A stretch of DNA of 64,000 nt from contig JAKTNV010000024.1 of the NCBI GenBank assembly GCA_022747635.1, forward strand, positions 7,345,303 through 7,409,302. Direction: 5' to 3'. Numbering within the stretch: the stretch's first letter is position 1; each line of letters opens with the position of its first letter. Source of the DNA: Hetaerina americana (lineage: Eukaryota > Arthropoda > Insecta > Odonata > Calopterygidae). Made by a program: the position numbers and the translations under genes. The notes under the pieces are model-generated. The model was given only the letters and a program-made list of their open reading frames with translations, ran no database searches and was not told the DNA's origin. Of this stretch, positions 1 to 13,400 are shown piece by piece.

Positions 1-270
1 CTCATTTGCTTTCTCCAAGGACCTCTTCCCTAGGCATATTAGGTAACATGTTAGAGAAGTCACCAGATATGTTTCTTCCTAACGTTAATAACTTCAACCT
101 TTAAAGTTGCTTTAGCGGTTTCTTCCAGTTTGCAAATTAACGAGGGCATGAAGTTTCTCGCAGGAATTGAGACGTGGAGCTGGCACGAGAAAGAAATCTT
201 TCAAACGGATTCGAATGTGAAAAACGCCTTTTAACTATTGTTTCTTACTCCACAGACTGTTCGCCTTTTC

Positions 271-281
271 TTATTCTTTCC
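271..281 (+). repeat. Left target-site duplication of SINE-A
   Basis: TTATTCTTTCC here is repeated exactly at 542-552, bracketing the SINE. Eleven bases is in the range for LINE-endonuclease insertion. Confidence 0.75.
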
Positions 282-541
282 GTGGGTCGCGCTAGTTCAG
301 GGGGCAGGCCTACTGACCGGAGGGTCCCGGTTTCGATTCCTGGGCAAGTCTCTGGGTACCTGCAGCTACACCCAAGCTATGTAATTTCTCGGGTACCAGA
401 TCTTCCTGGGAAACCATAACCGGCACAGGGAAAGGAACGGGCCCTCCTACCCTGATGTGTGAACTTCACACGCCGTCGGGTAGGGTGAACTATAGCATCA
501 TATACCAAACCGACCTACGGGTTGATTACTGTGTTTATGGT
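282..541 (+). mobile_element. SINE family A, full copy, tRNA-derived head
   Basis: This is a short non-autonomous retrotransposon with a tRNA-like RNA polymerase III promoter. A box-B-like GGTTTCGATTCC lies at 329-340, and a box-A-like GCTAGTTCAGG lies about 30 bp upstream. An 11-bp direct repeat, TTATTCTTTCC, flanks it at 271-281 and 542-552, which is the target-site duplication expected from LINE-mediated insertion and fixes both ends. The body carries the marker words CTTCCTGGGAAACC, CACACGCCGTCGGGT and CCTACGGGTTGATTACTGTG. The same words recur in degenerate form near 16.9, 26.5 and 31.1 kb. No protein is encoded: the open frames across it at 174-419 and 455-688 are by-products. The species' name for this family is unknown to me. 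Confidence 0.8.
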
Positions 542-552
542 TTATTCTTTCC
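542..552 (+). repeat. Right target-site duplication of SINE-A
   Basis: Exact copy of the 11 bases at 271-281, immediately after the SINE 3' end. Confidence 0.75.
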
Positions 553-1930
553 ATACCAATGTTTTTCGAGGCACCAAAGAGGAAACAATATACCATATTT
601 CAAGTACAAGTATAAGCTGACGCCTATCTTTTGTCATATAGAAGAATTACTTAAGGTTGGTACCAAGGGTAACAGAAGAAGGAACTAGTAGGGAATCTGT
701 GAAATATGATAATATAATTTTCTCGCTGCTAAAATTTCTATTCTCCAGAAGATTGCCTAACAAAGTCTCCCACCGATGAGAGCATAGAACAGTCTTCAAA
801 TAAATCATCCTGTGCTCCCATGTGAGCTACGGCAGCTATGAGGAAGCGTTACGAAGTTCCGAGGTGCTAAGTGCCTAACTCCTCAATCCTACGCTCTTCC
901 CACGCAAAAAATGTTTCCCTCATGCATTAGAATAAGATACCACCTCAACTACTACTGCTTAGCAGTGCTCACCCGGCGCTCTCCCTCTCTCTAGGCGGGA
1001 TCACATTCTTGTTGCGTCTCACGGTGATACCGCGTCCGGTAGACGCGAGCGTACATTTTTATTTTGGTTTCTACCCTCTGGCGACCATTTAAAGTTTCCA
1101 CGAAATATATATTATATAAATATCATGCTCCGTTTCCATATTATTTTCCCTTTCCCCTCAAACCCGGTTCAATCGAGGGCGTATTCCATGCGTGCGCCTT
1201 TAACTTTCGCTTCAGGCGTGACACCACACAAGCAGCCGTATGGACACTCACGTTGCCTTCCGCATGTTCCGCCTCGATGTCACCGTTCGGGAATCGGACA
1301 GCGTTTCTCCACCGCCTCAGTGGATTGGTCTCTGGTCGGGCTCTCTTCTTTGGTTCCCGCACCCTACTGCCTTCGAGCGCCGCGAGGCGTTGATCGAAAA
1401 AACGGCGACGCCGACGAAGAGGGATTGCCGCGAAATCAGTCAGTCGACAACCCGGAAGGAAACCGCCTCTCCATAACGTAATGTGTCCGCTGGCTCTCCA
1501 TATTTCCACGAGCGGAACGTGGACGCCAAGTGGCAGAAGGTTTAGTTTTGAAAGCTGGTGACCGGCCCTAGTGATCCGACCCAACGTCAGCACAAAACTT
1601 GATGCCGCGGTGGGAAAGGTTTTAACCTATTAGCGATGGAGGAGGAGAGAGTTAATTAATGGAGTGGTCAATGAGGGAAATAAAAGGAATTGTGGAAGGT
1701 TGAGAGACGGACCATAAGCATTCTGACGAACCTTTCTTCAAAAAATCATAATCGTTGGTTTCAACCAAATTTTCTCCGCAAGACCATAATCGGCTCTGTG
1801 CTGGAATGGAGTCGACGTCGTTTATCCCGGTAACGCAAAGTATTGAATGATTTCTGACACTTTCCGAAATGATTGATCCTTCATCGTAGTCACAGAGTGG
1901 CTATTGATAATTTAAAGATGTTTTAGATTT
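553..1930. other. Intergenic, with a GC- and CpG-rich island at about 1140-1600
   Basis: No recognisable gene. From about 1140 to 1600 the base composition changes sharply to CpG-bearing sequence, and a 150-codon minus-strand frame (1141-1593) stays open through it. That protein is rich in Arg, Ala and Pro and matches no family I know. GC-rich DNA lacks stops by chance, so I do not call a gene. It could be a promoter-type CpG island or an old GC-rich repeat. Confidence 0.35.
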
Positions 1931-1985
1931 AGATTTGCATTGTACCCTGCAAGCCACCGTAGAGTGTGTGGCATGGGGTGATACA
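1931..1985 (+). repeat. R-family hairpin repeat
   Basis: Contains GCAAGCCACC followed a few bases later by GTGTGTGGC, beginning at 1949. The two arms are complementary and form a short stem-loop. The same arrangement recurs at 13.9, 17.2, 45.5, 57.4 and 59.5 kb. I infer it is a conserved 3' part of a retroelement; the family name is unknown to me. Confidence 0.6.
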
Positions 1986-2099
1986 CTAGGCCAACTACAC
2001 TAGACCCAAAACCCCTTTCCCTCTCAGCGCGGTCGAGCAAACCTTATTTTATGCTGATCCTTTACCGTAAAGCTGCTTTATCTTCAGGGTACTGATATC

Positions 2100-2440
2100 T
2101 CCGTAAACCGCGACATCTTAGGCAAATAAACGTATATTGCGAGTGACTACGGAGTTAATTTCGTGAACTTGAAGAAGGATGAAAAGTAGTCCGATAACAC
2201 TTCCCTCGGGAACACCTGAAGTGTCTTCAACTGCATTAGAGCTAACACCTTCTATGACTACTATTTGTACCAGACAATACATCAAGTCTTTAATCCAGCC
2301 CAAGATATTTCTATCAATGTCATAGGCTTTGGCCTCCATCAGATGGAATTTTTTAGCCCATGCCAGTATCTACGAGTATATCAAGAGTTCGAAAGGCGAA
2401 CGATAATATATGACAGAAATAATTTAAATTATAACCTCAC
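2100..2440 (-). pseudogene. Decayed LINE reverse transcriptase fragment (RT core)
   Basis: Read on the minus strand, the frame at 2339-2118 matches the core of non-LTR reverse transcriptases. It has GWIKDLM (family: W-I-x-D-F-L), then SGVPEGSVIG in place of the RT motif SGVPQGSVLGP, then IRLFA. The next codon, at 2118-2120, is TAA followed by GAT, so the catalytic F-A-D-D motif reads F-A-stop-D. The preceding region up to about 2440 resembles the AFD segment but has a further stop and frame break. Only about 100 codons remain of an ORF2 normally over 800. It encodes no working enzyme. CR1, Jockey and related clades cannot be separated on this fragment. Confidence 0.8.
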
Positions 2441-2449
2441 GATTTCCCC

Positions 2450-5400
2450 AATTCCTCAATATCGTGTTTTATCAACTAATTTAAGTTCCGAACTCTATTC
2501 ACAATTTCAGGAAATAAGTTATCGAGGTATTGTGCAAGAATTAAAGCGAAAGTACAAGAGATAGTATGGCAGTGACCTGTATTGGTATGGTAGTGATCTA
2601 TCGTATAAGTGGTTGGGGTTCATTTTTATTCCCTCCTTTTAAATATAGCCGAGGACTTCAACGGAGGGTAAAAACAACACTTGTTTGGAACTTTTTTCCG
2701 CTAACATGTGTATGGGTTTGTACCACCATGTCCGTCTTTTCATGAATTTTGAGTTATTTTTTCCCTTTCCCTAACCCTTTAAACATCTTTCCTCTACCTT
2801 ATATCTTACCCTTAATACCTGGTGCTTGCTATCCCTGACCTTTTGGTGGATCGCGGGGTATTTACGTATATGTAACTGCACCGGAATAACTGTAAGGAAT
2901 ACATTGCATCACAAAAATTAATTGTCAGGGTAATGTATCCACCTGGAACACTAATAAACTAAAAAAAAAATTTATGGCATTATCTGGACGATATTTAAGA
3001 TTTCAGCTGGTAAATAAAAAATGAATGATTGAATCACTTTAATTCTAAAGATCCGCAAATAAATAGTATCATACAAGCCTCAGTAGTAAGTAACTCAGCA
3101 ATAATAGTATCACCAGTGAATAATGATATCTTAAGTGGTTGTGCCTTGAAAGGGAAAGAATAAAAGCCTTCGAGCGTGAATACATAGGTTAAGTAATCTT
3201 GTCGAGCACAAATAAGAAAGCATACATTTCTAGCACATGCTTATTTTGTTTGTTTTCTGCATTTGGTTTGGGTAAGACTACCTAATGCAACTCTAAACAA
3301 AGCAATTTACATTTTCCCACTCAGTTCACAAAATTTGCCGTAGCTTAGTACGTTCAATAAAATATTAGAAGATTTATTAATTACAGGTATGATCAACACC
3401 AAACGATTCAAATCAACAGCGAAAGATCCAACGAGCATCGATGTCCTAGATTTGGAAAGCTTTGAATGTTCAGAGACATAATGACACAATTTCGCAATGG
3501 TTAATGTAAATAATAACATATAATCCTATAAAAGTTATGCCCGTAGCTCTCTATCCTATTTGAAATAATTGATACATTAATTCTGTTTGAGAAATATATG
3601 TCAAGAAACTAATATAAACAAGAGGAAACAACAAAAAAACTTTTAAAAGCATTTTGAAAGGAAGGTGTAAGTGCCATACGCTCCTGGGAGTCTTGGTGGG
3701 GTGGGGGGTTAGATTGCATTAGATTAGTATGGTGTAGATGTACACGTAGAAGAAAATCATCTTGTTTTGCATACAATAATAACAATAAAAGCATAAAGCA
3801 ATGAGCAAATAATTCTTTTTCGATTTTAATTTTAAGAGCGCCAGTTTTTATAAACTTTGTTGATCTTAGAGGTTTGAAACTTTTCATTCCGATAGCGTTG
3901 GAAGAATTTGTGCTGTTAATAAGTAAGGCCAACTTCAAAAAAATGTCTTTCCTTGGTCGACGACGCTCGACCAAAAAACTATCTGTTAGCCACCTGTGGT
4001 TCTGACTAATTATGAGATTTCGACGGAAAATGAATCACGCATGACTACTTCTTTCACGAACGAATAGGAACGTTCAAAATATGAATTATGTGTGGAAAGG
4101 TTTCTTGCTTCCAAAATCGCTGCCAATTTGTCCCGAAAGGTACCCGGTGGAGTACGCTGTCTCCGAGCACGTGAGTCCTTGGAAAAAAGTCTGACCGCAG
4201 GGGACGTCTTTTCCATCACTATCACTGCCAAGTCCATTCTACTCTGAGAGCGTCTTCGCGGTTATCTTTTTCAGCATTATGTTCTTGGTCTTTGAAATTA
4301 AAGGAAGGACATATTTTTTCCATGTCTTTCAAATCAGAGGAAAGTCCTCATGACCGTTCATATTACAGATGGTTAAAACCAAAATTCGATTCTCAGGAGA
4401 ACGTGTCATTTAAGATATTAAAAATGCCTAATTCGTCTTTTTCTGACATCTTATTTGCTATAATTTACCAAACTAGAACTGCAGGCACACATATCGCCCC
4501 ACTAATGCCTCGGAAAAATATCTCTTGGAAAATATCCCCAAGGAAAAAGGTTTTCTATGAATTTGTCTTGTGATCTTCGATCTTCCATATTCAGAATTAA
4601 ATAGTTTCAGTTTGCGAGAGTCTGATCTTTATATAAGGAGTCTGAGAACCCAAACGTTAATTGCTAGACACCCTACTACTGGAATTGGTTTGGAAGGAAA
4701 TGTAATCAAAGTGATCCGGACTCAAACGAGCCGACAACGTGGTGGCGGTGAGTCAGTGAGAACATTTCGCCTGAAGGATGAGTCCGACAACGTGGCTTGC
4801 AGCCGAGGATGAGGTGGGAAGGAAAGGGTGGAGAGGTTTCGCAGAAAAAGCGCGGGAAATCTTACGAGACGGATGGCTTCCCTTTTGGAGCGGGGCGAGG
4901 AGGGGAAGGATTGAGGAGAAGGGATCTGAGTGAATGACCATGAAAAAGTGGCGGAAGGAGAGGGGAGGGCGATGGGTGCGGGATACAATAAGAATGGATT
5001 ATGGTCGGATAAAAAATAAAATAACCGATGAACACCGTCAACACGGGGAAGACTAATGAAGAAGGCAAGGATATGGAAGGAGATAATTTTCAGGGAAGAA
5101 AATTTATGAAACGCACGCAGTGTTTGTGGTTGCCATGGGGTGGGCCTAGTGTTTGTCGATCACCAAATCCTACAACTTTAACCCATGGAATGGAATGACA
5201 TTAACATCATTGTTTCCATCCGTCTTCATCAGCGTCACCGACTGGGGCTCGACAGATATAGCTGCGGAGGCGGCGCGTGGTGGGGATGGAGAGAAGCGAA
5301 GAGGAAGGTCTCGTTCGCCCGATTGAAAAGAGCGGGAAAACCAGAGAGGATAGGGAGCATTTCGGGGAGAAGCTTAGAGAGGCATGCCAGAAATGGTAGG

Positions 5401-5900
5401 AGTTATGCAGGAGAAGTTCCGTTCACGTGATCGAACGAACTAACATCATCATGAGAGTGAAAGAGAGGGGGAAAAAACCAGTGAACTCCAGGAAAATTGA
5501 TGGCAGGTAGGAAAAAGGCTAAGTGAGTGGTAGGTTCATAAAAAGTAGGTACGCACCTACTTGAAAAGGAAACTAAACACCTGATTATTTTTACTTTGAA
5601 TGCAAGAGCGCGGCAGATTACGTGAATTACATGCAGATGAAAACAGAGAACGGAAATAAACTGGGTTTATTTTCTTCTTTTATTTTCACCGAGGACTTTC
5701 CTCTCAGATTCGTTTTGTTCAAGGTTGAAAAGTCGCTCAATGCCAGAGTGCCAAAATAAAGCTTTGGCGGCACCATTGAGATTGGATCAAGAGATGTTGT
5801 GAGCAGCTAGATATTTTAACTGTTACGTTAAAAGGTAACTATCAAAACAGAATTTCAATTGAAATAAATTCTACTTTTAATTGCGTTTTAATACTGTCGT
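2450..5900. other. Unidentified intergenic DNA with GC-rich patches
   Basis: Mostly AT-rich with no recognisable coding or RNA gene. Purine-strand-biased GC-rich patches occur at about 4700-4960 and 5240-5430, and account for the overlapping short frames there. A 121-codon minus-strand frame at 3609-3974 has no motif I know. Confidence 0.5.
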
Positions 5901-8900
5901 TTAGAGTGAAAAAAACCTGCATAAATATATGCAGGTGAACTGTTGAAAGGTGGTGTTAGTTTGGAGCCTTTTCCCGCGGCATCCTTAAAAGGGCATTACA
6001 ATCGGATCTAACGTAAAATAAATATTCTTCAGAAAGCAGGTGTCGTTTTACTACACTTTGAATGCATTATTTATGCATGAAAATTGATATGGAACCTGAA
6101 GAATTTATTGTTCAATTGATTTTCATGATTATTTCATTTTACAACTAATAGTATCGGGAGCATAAATTTTACTCTCATAAAATGCTTTCCTATTTTGATG
6201 CTATTTCTATCATCTTGACAATATTTTGGGATTAATGCATGGTTTCCCTCTTTCTCTTGATATTGCAAAATAGTCTTAATTTTAAGTTCCCAAAAACTCA
6301 TAAAATAAATAATAATAACAATCTCATCACGCACATAAGATGTTATAACTATCGGAAACCTATGGGCTTTCAATGAAAAATAAAATAAAAATACCCTTGT
6401 TGAAGAATATTAAAACAATTCAGCAAATAACCAGTCGGAACTACGTACTTGATAAAGTACCGCATTCGTACAGATGAAAACATCTAGATGTAAGAAACTA
6501 GTTTTCATGATTATTTACAGTTTTTTCTTCGTATTTCTAAACTTTTATCTTCTCATTATCCTCCGAAATTAGGCATCTTTCAAAAGCGTTATTTTAGCTT
6601 GAACATGGTTGGGCTAAAAGAAAGGTTTCACAGAATGAACGACGATCAACTGATTCGCATTAGATCACGTACACAGCAGGAAGTATAAGGAGAACTGGAA
6701 TGCCGGAGTCTGAATATCTTTGCTCACTTTTGCCAAAGGGATTTCCCATTGAAAACGATGGTTTTCATTAACTTTCCCATATTAAGAGAAATTATTGCGT
6801 TTTTCCTTTCATGCTTCAATCCTTTTACGCAAGAACTTAGGAACGAAGTAGTCCGCGCTGAGAGACACAAATATCCGCGCAACGGGTGATCTCTTCACAT
6901 CCAAAAACGGGAAGTGGGCTCAATTAAAATCTTATACCCAACTCAACCTGGTCCGGGGAGTTATTTATTTTCTTCCGTGCCCATTCCGAGACCAGTATTT
7001 CGCTCGAGCTGTATGTCTGGTGTGGATTCTGTGAACTCGAATACATTACCATGGCGGCTTATTGACGGAATGGGTGGAATATTTGGTAAGAACCACATAT
7101 ATACCCGGACGTGAATCTATTCTGCGACGGGTATGGAACTAAAGATGGAAGAGTTCCCTGATTGAGAGTCAAACAACGCGCTTTGTTTTTCTGATCTGTT
7201 CGGATTCGGAATTCCTCCTATACAGGGAAAACACTTCCTTGCACGTCCCTGTGTTTAGACTCCGCACACGTTTTCTGACCAATGTTATTACTTTGTTGAT
7301 ATGCACTCGTAAAAATGATATACACTTCAATTACCTGTAAATATGGGTCGTGCGTTTGACTCAAAAATATAACCAATGAATCTAAAAATAATAGTAAAAA
7401 GGTATTTTAAGGCTTTTTCTTATTCACTCGTTATGTTATGGACCCTATGCGTGCGTTCTCCCTACGATAAAACAACTACCGAGAATATTTGCAACGAAAA
7501 CGGGAAATTGAGTGCGGTTGTTTGGAGAAATTCAATTCTCTAAGGGTGAAACGCTTGGATGGACATAATGGCTGTAGTGCGTGTTTGCGACAGTTTGAGT
7601 AGGAGCGCAGAAGTAAAAGGAAAGAAACTAACAGCTAACAGGCGTTCCCGCGAATTTCAGCAAAATATCAATCCAGGAAACGATTAGCCGGTGCAACTGT
7701 TTTTTTCCTTCTCACGGCCATAGCACACGGCGGCGTCGTATATCGGCGCTGACATGCGATTTTCGATCGTAAAATCTGCGCATCCAACGTACGAGTGCAA
7801 CAGAAAGGCATATACTCCAAATAGTCTCATTACTATATACTAATAGTTTGTGATTGACTGTATAAAGCAAATTCGGTTGAGGAAATTGATATTTTCATAT
7901 AAAAACGTGTTGATATTTTAAAATGGACGTTCTCTCAGCATGTAAATGTACTGATACCACGTTCAAAAATTGAAACCGAGTTTTACATAATATTCTCGGA
8001 GAACGTGTTTTGTCGTGCCCGGCGTAGGGATCGACAGAAATTTGGAGAATGTAAGGGATGCGAGGCAGATAGGTAACAAGAATCAGAGAGCTCAGTCTTT
8101 AATACTCATAAGGTACTTGAAACAAAATAGTCGAGAAAATACTTTTGAATGCTGGGATACGGGCGATATCCTTATATGCGAGGATACCCTTAAATAAAAT
8201 TCAATTAATTTGTTACACTTTCGACCATTTAGTCAGATTGATATATTTTGTGTCACCTTTATGAGAATTAATTTATTTATTTGGAGCGGATGATCAAATT
8301 AAAGTATTTCCCCAGCGAAAAAATGTCTATTCATCCTGAAAGTGCTCGACATTCTAAGGTACGCAGGCGGTCGTGAGCGTGGAGGAGCACCTTTACAGCT
8401 TCCCATGTTATCTGCATTCTCCTTTCCTGCTGCAATACGGCTTCCGATGAACTCGTGATATCGCCTTTCTAGCTTGACCCAGTCTCCTGCATCACGCTCT
8501 TGAAAGGATTTTCTATCGACTTGTGAAAAATATTAAAAACTTTTTTCCCATAAATTCCCCAAGGCCGAAAAAGCAGTTATCTACTCTTCACACATTGTCA
8601 CATTCCTGAAAAAAGCGTAAGCACGTTATTCTTTGATCTTTTTGATCTTTTTCACTGCACAGTAGGCAAAGTGTACGAAAGTTTGCTGTTAATACAAATG
8701 GTGAAATGAAACGTGAAGTAAAAAAACGGAATCTGAAGTTACAACATGGAATTTATGGACAAGCATGAAGGTAATTGCAAAAAAAGTATATACTAGAAGT
8801 GGATAAATTGCCAACTTTGCTATTTGGTGGGAATTGCGATGAGTCGTGCTGATCTTCAGCGGTAAAGTTTCTATTCGACTCTATCGCTGGTGGCCTCAGT

Positions 8901-9730
8901 TCGGAGTGCATTTCTAGATTCAGCGTGAAACATACGGCATGAACACATTGTTAACCGCCACTGAAGAGGATCCCGACCATGAACTATCACACTAAGCAGC
9001 TGTCGTGTTCTTCTTCATTGCACGCATGTTAGAATAACGAAGACACTAGTTTGGAAATGTTGGAAAACCCAATTCTGAAATTAGTACGAGATGTTAATGA
9101 TTGTTCAGCATAGCTAAAAGTTCTATTTAATACATGTATGTACATATCATTTTGTTGACTTCCCTAGAGAAATTGTGAGGAAATTACATACAACGATTAT
9201 TTTAACTACCCAGCAATAGCATCACTAAACGGTCCACTTCGAAAAAAAATTCATTTATGTGTAGAACTGTGTACAGACTTCCCACATTACATCTGGTCCG
9301 TCTCATAAAATGTATGTCATGATTTAGCCGTTTTGCCATAAGGTTTCCCCGCGCCCAACCTAGGGGAAATAATCAAGGACATGTCAAGGACTTACTAATA
9401 TAGTGCTGACATGAATTTTTAATCATTTCCCCATGAAGCGAGTAGAGGGATGCCGCTGTCTAGCTTTGCGTAAGAATTCCTTTACCATGTGGTTGTTAAA
9501 ATGTTATACCATTTTCAAAAATATCCTGAATCACACTGCGTTCAATGCGGAGAAATCACACGAATTAATACGCACATTTACGAATAGTGGCATTTTAGGC
9601 ATACGAATTAGCCCCGAGAATCATTGACTAAATCTCTCAGGAGAGGGATAAGAAACTGCTGGGCGAAATAATGAAACATTCCCGTTAATGACCACTTACG
9701 AATGCTTCACTTAAGTTCTGACTCACCAAA
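5900..9730. other. Unidentified intergenic DNA
   Basis: No gene recognised. On the minus strand, about 8510-8340 stays open for roughly 55 codons with protein-like composition (for example RRMQITWEAVK in one frame and GDWVKLERRYHEF in another), but neither frame matches a family I know and no splice sites settle it. Confidence 0.45.
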
Positions 9731-9734
9731 GTTG

Positions 9735-10020
9735 CCATAGCCAAAGCGCGACCTCATTAAACCGATACGTTTCGTGTCCTCGGGAGACAAAGCCTTCCCC
9801 CGCCACTTCCTCGTTCGAGGCGGCGTCGAGAGGAAAAGGGCGCCCTGAGGCGAAGAGCACGCGCGCGCTTCGATAAGTGCGCCGAGCGCGCTGGAAACAC
9901 TTCTGGAGAAGAAATTGCGCGAAGGGGATGAGGAGAGGGAATAGGCAAGGGTTCGGAGGCGACGCCCAAACAGCGGGATTTCGGTGGGGGAGGAGTGGGA
10001 CGCAGCGGGGAGGTTCAAAG
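9735..10020. other. GC- and CpG-rich island beside SINE-C
   Basis: A sharply bounded CpG-dense stretch in AT-rich surroundings, ending near the SINE-C copy. A 251-codon minus-strand frame (9707-10462) runs through both the island and the SINE. Because its N-terminal half is demonstrably SINE sequence, the frame is an artefact rather than a gene. Between the two, at about 10030-10145, lies a degenerate tRNA-like segment on the minus strand containing GTTTCGAGCC. Confidence 0.45.
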
Positions 10021-10154
10021 GGTTCAAACGATGATTCCTATGAAATAGCGCCGTGATTTTTACAAATATGTGCAGGGTGCCCAGCGACCGATGCACAAGC
10101 AAGCTCTGGGAGAGAGATGCTCGAGATACCGGCCTTGGCTCGAAACGAATCCCT

Positions 10155-10462
10155 CCAGTAGTACTATTAGTTATTAGAGAGGGCCACACACATTTAACGT
10201 CCTTTGTGCTATTAAAGATAGGTGGGTAATTAGGTAGGGAATGGGGTAGGGAAGGGGAAACCCGATGTCGGCAATAGCCTACCAACGAAAGGAGCCAAGG
10301 TGTCCACAATTTAAAGTCCCCTCCGATGGACGGCTTAGGTCCAAGGTTCTCCAAATATCCTCCCAAGCATGGATAACTAATGTCTTGTAATTTTTTTTCT
10401 ACCACCAAGGTTTGAACCCAGGTCCCGAGGATAGGAAGAAAGACCACGAGGCACCGCACCAA
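10155..10462 (-). mobile_element. SINE family C, divergent copy, tRNA-derived head
   Basis: Read on the minus strand, a tRNA-like head carries box B GGTTCAAACCT (plus-strand 10408-10418). It is followed by a body collinear with the SINE at 35599-35878. Shared words, in order, are CCGTCCATCGGAGGGGAC versus CCGTCCGTCGGATGGGAC, then CTTTAAATTGTGGACACC versus GTTAAACTGCGGACCCC, CTTGGCTCCTTTCGT versus CTTGGCGCCTTTCGT, and TAGGCTATTGCCGAC versus TAGGCTAATGCCGAC. A pyrimidine-rich stretch and an ACTACT-like end complete the match. This copy keeps more of the 5' tRNA head than the 35.6-kb copy but is more diverged. The boundaries are approximate. Confidence 0.75.
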
Positions 10463-13400
10463 TCAGATCCCCACGACTTCATCCACGAAGATTAAAGAGT
10501 TCGGTGGAATCTCTATGCGCGATGGTTTAAGTGATAATACTTCACTCAGATTTTTTGCGCATCTAAAACGTCGAAAGCGCTTACATTTGGACAAAAAGGC
10601 GGATGCGGCACTAGTATTTCTCATGCGTGCTTATTCAACGCGCCTGGATCTACAACGCTCAGGCGCCATGGGAAAAAAATCCGTGGAAGAAGGCAGCAAC
10701 ATAAAATGTGACTGCAGCTGATGCCAACATTTGTGCTTATTTCATTTTCGAACTGACTCGGGAAGTGATGGAAAAATCGATGAATTGTGGCATATTAGAT
10801 CGGAATAAATGATATATGTGTGAGCGTTTGGATATCATAAAATGTCTAAATGTTGATACCTAGATAAAACGATGGAAACAAAACGTTACTTCACAAGCGT
10901 GCGCCCTAGCGGCTTTCAGTGGGGATAAATATTATAATGATTATAATTATCCCATGACAAGTAATATATCCACTGTAGATAGATAGATAGTCGTCTCGAT
11001 TTTGGGGCGAGATTGAGACTATGGAGTCTAACCTAAACCCTAACCCCCCCTGTGTACTTATAACGAGGGGGAACGATTTAAAAATTACTTAATCATTTCT
11101 CACAAAAGAGGAAATCGGACCCCTCGCATCTAATTGGGCAGTTTGCTCACTTGGACGTGAAGTATAATCTTTAATCATTGTTGGGAAGCGTGGGAACCCG
11201 GTAAATGGAGCTCTCGGCAACTGGTCGTGTTGTTCCATCCAGTTTCAATCCTCGCTGAAGCCATTGAAAAATCCCATTCTACTTGTGCGATTTTCTGGGA
11301 GCTAGAACTTCGTGGGAAAGTGAAATATTTTTGAAGTGGAGGTGGCTACGTCTCCGATGCACTAATTTCACACGTCTTAAGGCGTGGTTTGGGATGGATT
11401 CTACCCCCTTCGATGTATGATACCCAACCATCGGAGTGATTAGTGTGATGGTGATGAACCATCTTTCGTGTTAACATACATACTTGCATTCCTAAGATGC
11501 ACTGTGAATGCTCCCGCACATCCCATTCTTTAAGTTCAAGTTCTCAGAGTATATCAGCCAAAATATCTCGACATTGATTCTATATCTCGGATTCCATTTT
11601 CTTGTATCGATAGGCCTGGGTAGACTAGGGCGTGACACATCTATCGATTAACACGTCCAACTTGGGTCGCGGATTTTTTCCCTCGTCCTGACATGGATTT
11701 CCTCGAGTGGAATATATGGATCAAAACACAACCAAATCTTTAGATAACCCAAAAATACAATGTTCACCTGCAATATGTCGTACGCCATTATTGCCCGGAA
11801 TAAAATAAAAGACAAATTTCAAACGTAAATTTTAATTAATCGAAAATTATCAAACTGTGCATGAGGGCATATATCCATCCTTCCTCAAAGAATTCAAAAT
11901 TTAAATGCTCGATGCGAAGGATTTGCGCCTCTATTGCCAACTGATGAAGTCAACGACATATTCACGCATGCCGATCCCCAATTGTTTGAGAAATTTCGAT
12001 TATCTGGGAACAGCTACAACCCCCGCAGTTTCTTGGAAGCTGAGAGAGAGTTAAGTCAACCTCCTTGAGCTCTCGTTTACTCCATGGTTTTCGTGCGTGA
12101 GAATCTGTTATCGACTTCACTGTTGTGAGCATATAATGTAGAATTAATGATTATCGTCCGTTTTATTTTTTTCACATTTCTTTTGAACTTATCCCCTCAA
12201 TCTACACTTTTGGCGGACCATCCCTGAGTCGCACTGAACGTCGCCCATACGAATCATGAAGAAAACAAAAAAAAATATTTATGACGGGAAGAGAGCGACT
12301 AATAGTCGACTTAGCGACGCTATTCCGACCAATTTTCGTGGACGCTCAAGGGTAAACTGTGTCTGCTGAAACTAATTTACCATGTCTAAATATTTCCATA
12401 TATATATCAAAGTATGCATTAAGTTATGCATGGAAATTTATGAATATAAATTTACATGCATAAATATTAAGAACAGGAGCTCATTATTGCGCGCGCCTCT
12501 GGATACATGTATTCTAACGACGCAGCCTTGATCATACGTGTTGATATTGAATGCACATAATTATAGCTCGTTGAACACGTGCATGATGGTACCGAGTGCA
12601 CGTGAATCTACACACGCATGTGAGTGAGAAACGGAAATGTTGCCTTAATAGCACCTTCCTAGCTCCCCTCGCTGTCCTATAGGATAGTCGATCTGGGAGC
12701 CAATGTATTCACAACCTACTATATTACGTATCTCTGCGTCATGCTTTTGTCATTTCGCCTGCGGGGAACACTGTGGGCAAGAAAATCCCGATAGGCCATA
12801 ATTATGCTAAAATCGTGAAATATTTATGGGATTGCACAAACAGAAGACTCAGTCCTAGATTTATTCCTTTATCGTAATACGCTTCGAAAAACAAAGCCCT
12901 TGAGAGTTATGGCGTAGTCGTAAATGAAAAAATGACTATTCGGACTACCGCAATTCCTGATGTACCACCCATATTAATCGAGCCAGGACTAAAGAATTGG
13001 TAGAACGCGAGTTCTAATCATCAGACTACCACGCCATCCATTTCCCTCAATTCGTTGGAAGAACCCCACGGATTTTGCGTTCCCTAAGCCAAATACCCCC
13101 GGGCCGGCCGGTAATTGGCAAATTGTGATGCAGGTCTCGAAAAAAATGTGAAGGTGCTGCAGTAAATTGAATCATTTAACCAAACATAAAAAGTTCAACT
13201 AATGTCCATCGAGCGTAATTTTCCTTTCCGTTTGACCTGGTTAATAAAACGACCGCGATGATCAATAACCAATGTATACCCAACAGTAATATTTAACCGA
13301 ATTATTTTCATTCCATTTCAATCGTGTTTCATCAAGGCATTAATTATTTAATTTTGACCGGCCATTCCCCCGCCTCCATCATCGCGCTCAAAAGGTAATG

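Noticed and set aside
1141..1593. 150-codon minus-strand frame
   Set aside because: Open because of GC-rich composition; no recognisable family.
5945..6010. Similarity to 16990-17050 (GTGTTAG, CCTTAAAAGGGC)
   Set aside because: Shared words are short and the intervening sequence does not align well enough to call a repeat family.
9707..10462. 251-codon minus-strand frame, one of the longest in the window
   Set aside because: Its first half is SINE-C sequence and its second half is a GC-rich island. No domain is present.
11032..11050. CCTAA-like telomeric motif
   Set aside because: Only two to three imperfect units.
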